This document shows positions 61,137 to 64,000 of a stretch of DNA of 64,000 bases, one piece after another. Both the position numbers and the translations under genes were made by a program. This DNA is from Microcystis aeruginosa LEGE 91341. Its GTDB lineage: Bacteria > Cyanobacteriota > Cyanobacteriia > Cyanobacteriales > Microcystaceae. The stretch's first letter is position 1; every line of letters begins with the position of its first letter. The stretch covers positions 1 to 64,000 of the forward strand of contig NZ_JADEXY010000006.1 of NCBI RefSeq assembly GCF_015206885.1. Direction: 5' to 3'. The notes below the pieces were generated by a model. It made no database searches, was not told the origin of the DNA, and worked only from the letters and a program-made list of their open reading frames with translations.

Positions 61137-61306
61137 CATAATTAATTTTCGAGGGTTCAAAAACGGTAAAAATAAGGATTAAATTGCATAAAATTCTTAA
61201 ATAGACCATTTAATTGATTAATGCTCGTTCTTAATTCTTCTGACTACTGGCTCCTGACTCCTGACTCCTAACCCTAACAACAATTTTTGATTTTTACAAG
61301 AGGTCT
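61137..61306. mobile_element. IS5-derived MITE, second copy
   Basis: Left end AAACCTCTTGCATAATTAAT; right end, read inward, AGACCTCTTGTAAAAATC. ATT flanks both ends (61134-61136 and 61307-61309). The sequence closely matches the element at 25163-25349, though the centre is shorter. Located about 100 bp upstream of the methyltransferase gene. Confidence 0.82.
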
Positions 61307-61407
61307 ATTTACCCCCGACCAACTCAAAAAAACCCCGGCTGACTTTCCCGATCGCTGCCCTCTGTGAGACAATCGATCGAGTGTTATCCTAAACTCCGCC
61401 AATTTTC

Positions 61408-62598
61408 ATGTCCGACGACGCTACTATTCGCACTGCTGTACAACGTCTCTACAATACCTATCCTTTCCCCCCCGAACCGCTCCTAGACGAACCTCCTCCG
61501 GGTTACAATTGGCGCTGGAATTGGATTGCTGCCTATAACTTTTGTTGTCATCGTAAACCCGAACGAGAGGATATCCGGATTCTTGATGCGGGTTGTGGTA
61601 CCGGTGCGGGAACCGAATATCTGCTCGCGCTCAACCCTTTCGCTCATGTAGTCGCTATAGATATCAGTGAAAAAGCTCTAGAAATTGCCAAAGAACGCTG
61701 TAATCGTTCGGGAGTCGCAGCAAAGCACCGAGGTTCTCTGGATTTTCACCATTTACCCCTTGAATCCGCCACTAATCTCCCCAGAGAATTTGACTTAATT
61801 AACTGCGTCGGGGTGCTGCACCATCTCCCAGACCCGATTAAAGGTATTCAATCCCTCGCGCAAAAACTGGCCCCCGGTGGTCTGCTGCATATTTTCGTCT
61901 ATGCACAATTGGGACGCTGGGAAATCCAGTTAATGCAATCTGCGATCGCACTTTTGCAGGGAGACCGACGCGGGGATTATAAGGATGGGGTCGCTGTCGG
62001 CCGGGAGATTTTTGCCTCCCTACCAGCAGATAATCGCATTTTGAAACGGGAAAAAGAGCGTTGGTCAATGGAAAATCATCGCGATGAATCCTTCGCTGAT
62101 ATGTACGTTCACCCCCGGGAAGTGGACTATAATATCGATACCCTCTTTCAACTGATTGATGCGTCAGGATTAGCCTTTATTGGCTTTTCTAACCCTTCCT
62201 ACTGGCAATTAGAGCGTTTATTGGGTAAATCCCCCGAATTGATGGCTAGAGCGCAAAATTTAGGGGAAAGGGAACGTTATCGCTTGACGGAATTATTAGA
62301 CCCCGAAATCACCCACTATGAATTTTTCCTCGCTAAACCACCGATTTTGACTGCCGATTGGTCCCGGGATCAAGTCCTAGAGAATGCAGTGGCCGAAGTT
62401 CATCCCTGTCTTTATGGTTGGCCTAGTGCAAGTGTTCTAGATTACGATTATCGGCCAGTTAATCTCTCGGAGAGAGAATTTGCTTTTCTACAAGCTTGTG
62501 ATGGTCATTCAACCGTGGGAGCAATCGATGCTCAAGTTGGTTTAGGATTAACTGGTGTGCGTTCTTTACAACAGCGCCAACTACTGATTTTAAGTTAG
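61408..62598 (+). CDS. SAM-dependent class I methyltransferase
   Basis: 396 residues. Motif I ILDAGCGTGAGTEYL (58-72) is followed by HVVAIDISEKALEIAKERC and FDLINCVGVLHHLPDP. The C-terminal 150 residues are cyanobacteria-type and lack a known domain. The N-terminus begins MSDDATIRTAVQRLYNTYPF. It may methylate a small molecule; substrate unknown. Confidence 0.85.
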   Translation: MSDDATIRTAVQRLYNTYPFPPEPLLDEPPPGYNWRWNWIAAYNFCCHRKPEREDIRILDAGCGTGAGTEYLLALNPFAHVVAIDISEKALEIAKERCNRSGVAAKHRGSLDFHHLPLESATNLPREFDLINCVGVLHHLPDPIKGIQSLAQKLAPGGLLHIFVYAQLGRWEIQLMQSAIALLQGDRRGDYKDGVAVGREIFASLPADNRILKREKERWSMENHRDESFADMYVHPREVDYNIDTLFQLIDASGLAFIGFSNPSYWQLERLLGKSPELMARAQNLGERERYRLTELLDPEITHYEFFLAKPPILTADWSRDQVLENAVAEVHPCLYGWPSASVLDYDYRPVNLSEREFAFLQACDGHSTVGAIDAQVGLGLTGVRSLQQRQLLILS

Positions 62599-62720
62599 TA
62601 AAAACTTGGGGATGTTAGAGATAGCGTCCCTTGGCAATCGGTAACTTTTAAACTAACTTGGCTAAATCTTGCCAAAAATTCTTTTTTCTTAACAATTATC
62701 CCCTTCCTGTCCCCATAGTT

Positions 62721-62748
62721 TCAGCCCCAGAATTAACCGGGGCTGAAT
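62721..62748. terminator. Bidirectional hairpin between convergent genes
   Basis: TTCAGCCCC and GGGGCTGAA flank a 10-base loop, followed by TTATAATAG. It sits between the convergent methyltransferase and DUF4327 genes. Confidence 0.7.
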
Positions 62749-62827
62749 TATAATAGTTAAAAAAGTGGACAAGGCTGATAAATTTCTGATCAGTTCGATT
62801 TTTCCCCGGATCGGCAAACGGGAGGGT

Positions 62828-63067
62828 TTAATCATTATCCCAAGATTCCGAGGCGATTAAGTCACCAATTTGATCTCTGAGAAGGTAGTCACACCGTTCT
62901 AGTTCACATTCAACACAAACCCACTCCCGGGGGGGAATGAACTGACAGAGGGTGTAGATCGGTTGGTGTCTGCTCACTACCCCCTGTTCTACCATCTGAC
63001 GGACTTCGTCCTTAATCATCCTGATAGAGTAAGCGGTGGGAGCGGTGGAGAAAGTTATGGCACTCAT
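62828..63067 (-). CDS. DUF4327 family protein
   Basis: 79 residues. The cyanobacterial DUF4327 signature is strong: YSIRMIKDEVRQMVEQGVVS, RHQPIYTLCQFIPPREW, VCVECELERCDYLLRDQIGD. Cysteines in LCQF and CVECELERC may bind metal. Function unknown. It is convergent with the methyltransferase. Confidence 0.88.
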   Translation of the reverse strand: MSAITFSTAPTAYSIRMIKDEVRQMVEQGVVSRHQPIYTLCQFIPPREWVCVECELERCDYLLRDQIGDLIASESWDND

Positions 63068-63365
63068 GGGAGATTTCCTGCAAGATCTACAAAAGAAGTC
63101 TTATCACTAACTATAGTCTAACCTATAAGGGGACAAAAGAGATTTTTTGCTGTATCGACGATTACAATTTTTTATATATAGCGAAACCCTCTCCCCTCGC
63201 CAGTTTAGGCTTAGGTTAAGAAAAGTTAAATTTATCGGCTAAAAGCTGTCGAGTCCCCTTATGCCGAATCGGCTTTTTTAGCCGTCAGGAGTCAGGAGTT
63301 AGGAGTTAGGAGTCAGGAGTTAGCTTTTTCTCCCTACTCCTCTCTCACCACTTCCCACTTCCCGC
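63068..63365. other. Intergenic with GTCAGGAGTTAGGA repeats
   Basis: Holds a weak GCCGAATCGGCTTTTTT stretch near 63265 and GTCAGGAGTCAGGAGTTAGG repeats. No gene or RNA was recognised. Confidence 0.5.
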
Positions 63366-63854
63366 TTAAGCTAATAAATGGGGAATAAAAATAAAAGCCG
63401 CTACGAGTAAAGCGGCGATCGAGGCGATTAAAACGGCACCGGCGGCACAATCTTTCGCTATTTTGGCTAAATCATGGTAGGATTGCCCCACCGTCAAATC
63501 TACCACTGATTCTAGGGCAGTGTTAATTAATTCTAAGACCATCACCAGAGCGCAGGTAAGGGTGACAATCGCCATTTCCATGGCATCAACCCGCAAAAAT
63601 AAGCCCCAACTAACCGCTACTAGGGTAATCAGGGTGTGAATGCGAAAATTTCTTTGACTGACAAAAGCATAACGGACTCCGGCCCAAGCGTAGCGAAAAC
63701 TGACTAATAGATTCGAGGCGACTTGCCAAGCGTATTCTCTTTGACTGGGATTGTTGCCCTCACTCACCTGTCCCGATCGAGGGATAAAATTATTGTTGAG
63801 ATAGGGATTAGGTATGCTGGTAGATTGGTTGGCTTGATGATAATTTGTCTTCAT
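63366..63854 (-). CDS. dgkA: Diacylglycerol kinase (prokaryotic type)
   Basis: 162 residues from the ATG at 63854 (MKTNYHQANQ); a TTG three codons upstream is an alternative. It phosphorylates diacylglycerol or undecaprenol in the membrane. Three helices are visible: LITLVAVSWGLFLRVDA, VTLTCALVMVLELINTALES and AVLIASIAALLVAAFIFIP. The catalytic motif ELINTALESVVDL is intact, and AKDCAAGAVL is the second family signature. It lies directly downstream of ybeY, an order seen in many bacteria. Confidence 0.92.
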   Translation of the reverse strand: MKTNYHQANQSTSIPNPYLNNNFIPRSGQVSEGNNPSQREYAWQVASNLLVSFRYAWAGVRYAFVSQRNFRIHTLITLVAVSWGLFLRVDAMEMAIVTLTCALVMVLELINTALESVVDLTVGQSYHDLAKIAKDCAAGAVLIASIAALLVAAFIFIPHLLA

Positions 63855-63882
63855 ATTCCTCAATAATGCTTGACAAAAATAA

Positions 63883-64000
63883 CTAACTATGTATCGGCAT
63901 TTCGACGGTTTTTAACAAAGTTTCCTGTAAAGATAGCATTTCTAACAGACTTGTTTCATCGGGATGGTCCCAACCCAAAAGATGTAAACAAGCGTGGGTG
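63883..64000 (-). CDS. ybeY: Endoribonuclease YbeY, C-terminal part (truncated by window edge)
   Basis: Only the last 38 codons or so lie in the window. The peptide begins THACLHLLGWDHPDE, matching the zinc-binding H-x5-H portion of the YbeY H-x3-H-x5-H motif, and ends LKTVEMPIHS before TAG at 63883-63885. YbeY acts in rRNA maturation and ribosome quality control. dgkA follows within 30 bp, probably in the same operon. Confidence 0.9.
   Translation of the reverse strand, partial: THACLHLLGWDHPDETSLLEMLSLQETLLKTVEMPIHS

Noticed and set aside
60939-61407. Possible retron msr/msd upstream of the Septu genes
   Set aside because: No reverse-transcriptase frame occurs in the neighbourhood and no long inverted repeats resembling a retron RNA were seen.

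Overview
The window looks like a chromosomal segment of a bloom-forming unicellular cyanobacterium, most likely Microcystis aeruginosa or a close relative. The base composition is moderately AT-rich and GCGATCGC-type octamers recur. The gene set is cyanobacterial: gap1 next to a phosphoketolase, PcxA, DUF4327, a PEP-CTERM protein, a ThiE with an N-terminal extension, and several small cyanobacterial proteins. The gaps are full of short repeats (TTATCAGTGATCAG, GTCAGGAGTCAGGA, GCAATAG) and small transposon derivatives. No rRNA, tRNA, riboswitch or CRISPR array was recognised.

Layout. 1-3.9 kb: a GC-rich, chimeric RTX/beta-helix gene cut at its 5' end by an IS5-type insertion, then two TA-flanked elements, the second an IS630-like relic. 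4-13.3 kb: an Mla-type lipid transporter split into mlaE (+) and mlaF/mlaD (-) around accessory genes (Rpn nuclease, Uma2 nuclease, WD40 lipoprotein, DUF5678, DUF29), then a 2OG oxygenase and a type II restriction-modification pair. 13.5-22.6 kb: pheT, toxin fragments, xfp and gap1 divergently arranged, and ygfZ. 22.6-28.3 kb: repeats, a PEP-CTERM protein, an orphan IS607-recombinase-like gene that has lost its catalytic serine, thiE-thiS, and a tnpB-only IS200/IS605 element. 28.3-36.8 kb: anmK, a peroxiredoxin-like gene, phzF-like, pepP, two Uma2 paralogues and ligA. 37-43.5 kb: a membrane pentapeptide-repeat protein with a secreted neighbour, a DUF4160/DUF2442-HTH pair, sppA, aroH and two alpha/beta hydrolases. 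43.7-57.4 kb: an lpxB-like gene, a cbiG-like gene, a GH57 enzyme, a CorC/HlyC protein, a DUF2887 gene broken by a MITE, pcxA, an SF1 helicase-like gene, a P-type ATPase and hemB. 57.8-64 kb: small cyanobacterial proteins, a Septu (PtuA/PtuB) defence pair, a methyltransferase, DUF4327, dgkA and the 3' end of ybeY.

How it fits together. Housekeeping genes (pheT, ligA, hemB, thiE/thiS, gap1/xfp, sppA, ybeY-dgkA) alternate with defence and mobile modules (R-M, Septu, Uma2/Rpn nucleases, TnpB, toxin relics). At least four families of TA- or 3-bp-target MITEs occur between them. The clearest mobile events are a MITE whose exact removal restores a DUF2887 reading frame, several MITE ends lying on or next to stop codons, and an IS630 relic that shares both ends with the commonest MITE. 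The best candidates for under-described biology are the Ser-to-Asn IS607-like recombinase with paired upstream repeats, the three-domain DUF2442-HTH protein with DUF4160, and the pentapeptide membrane protein pair.
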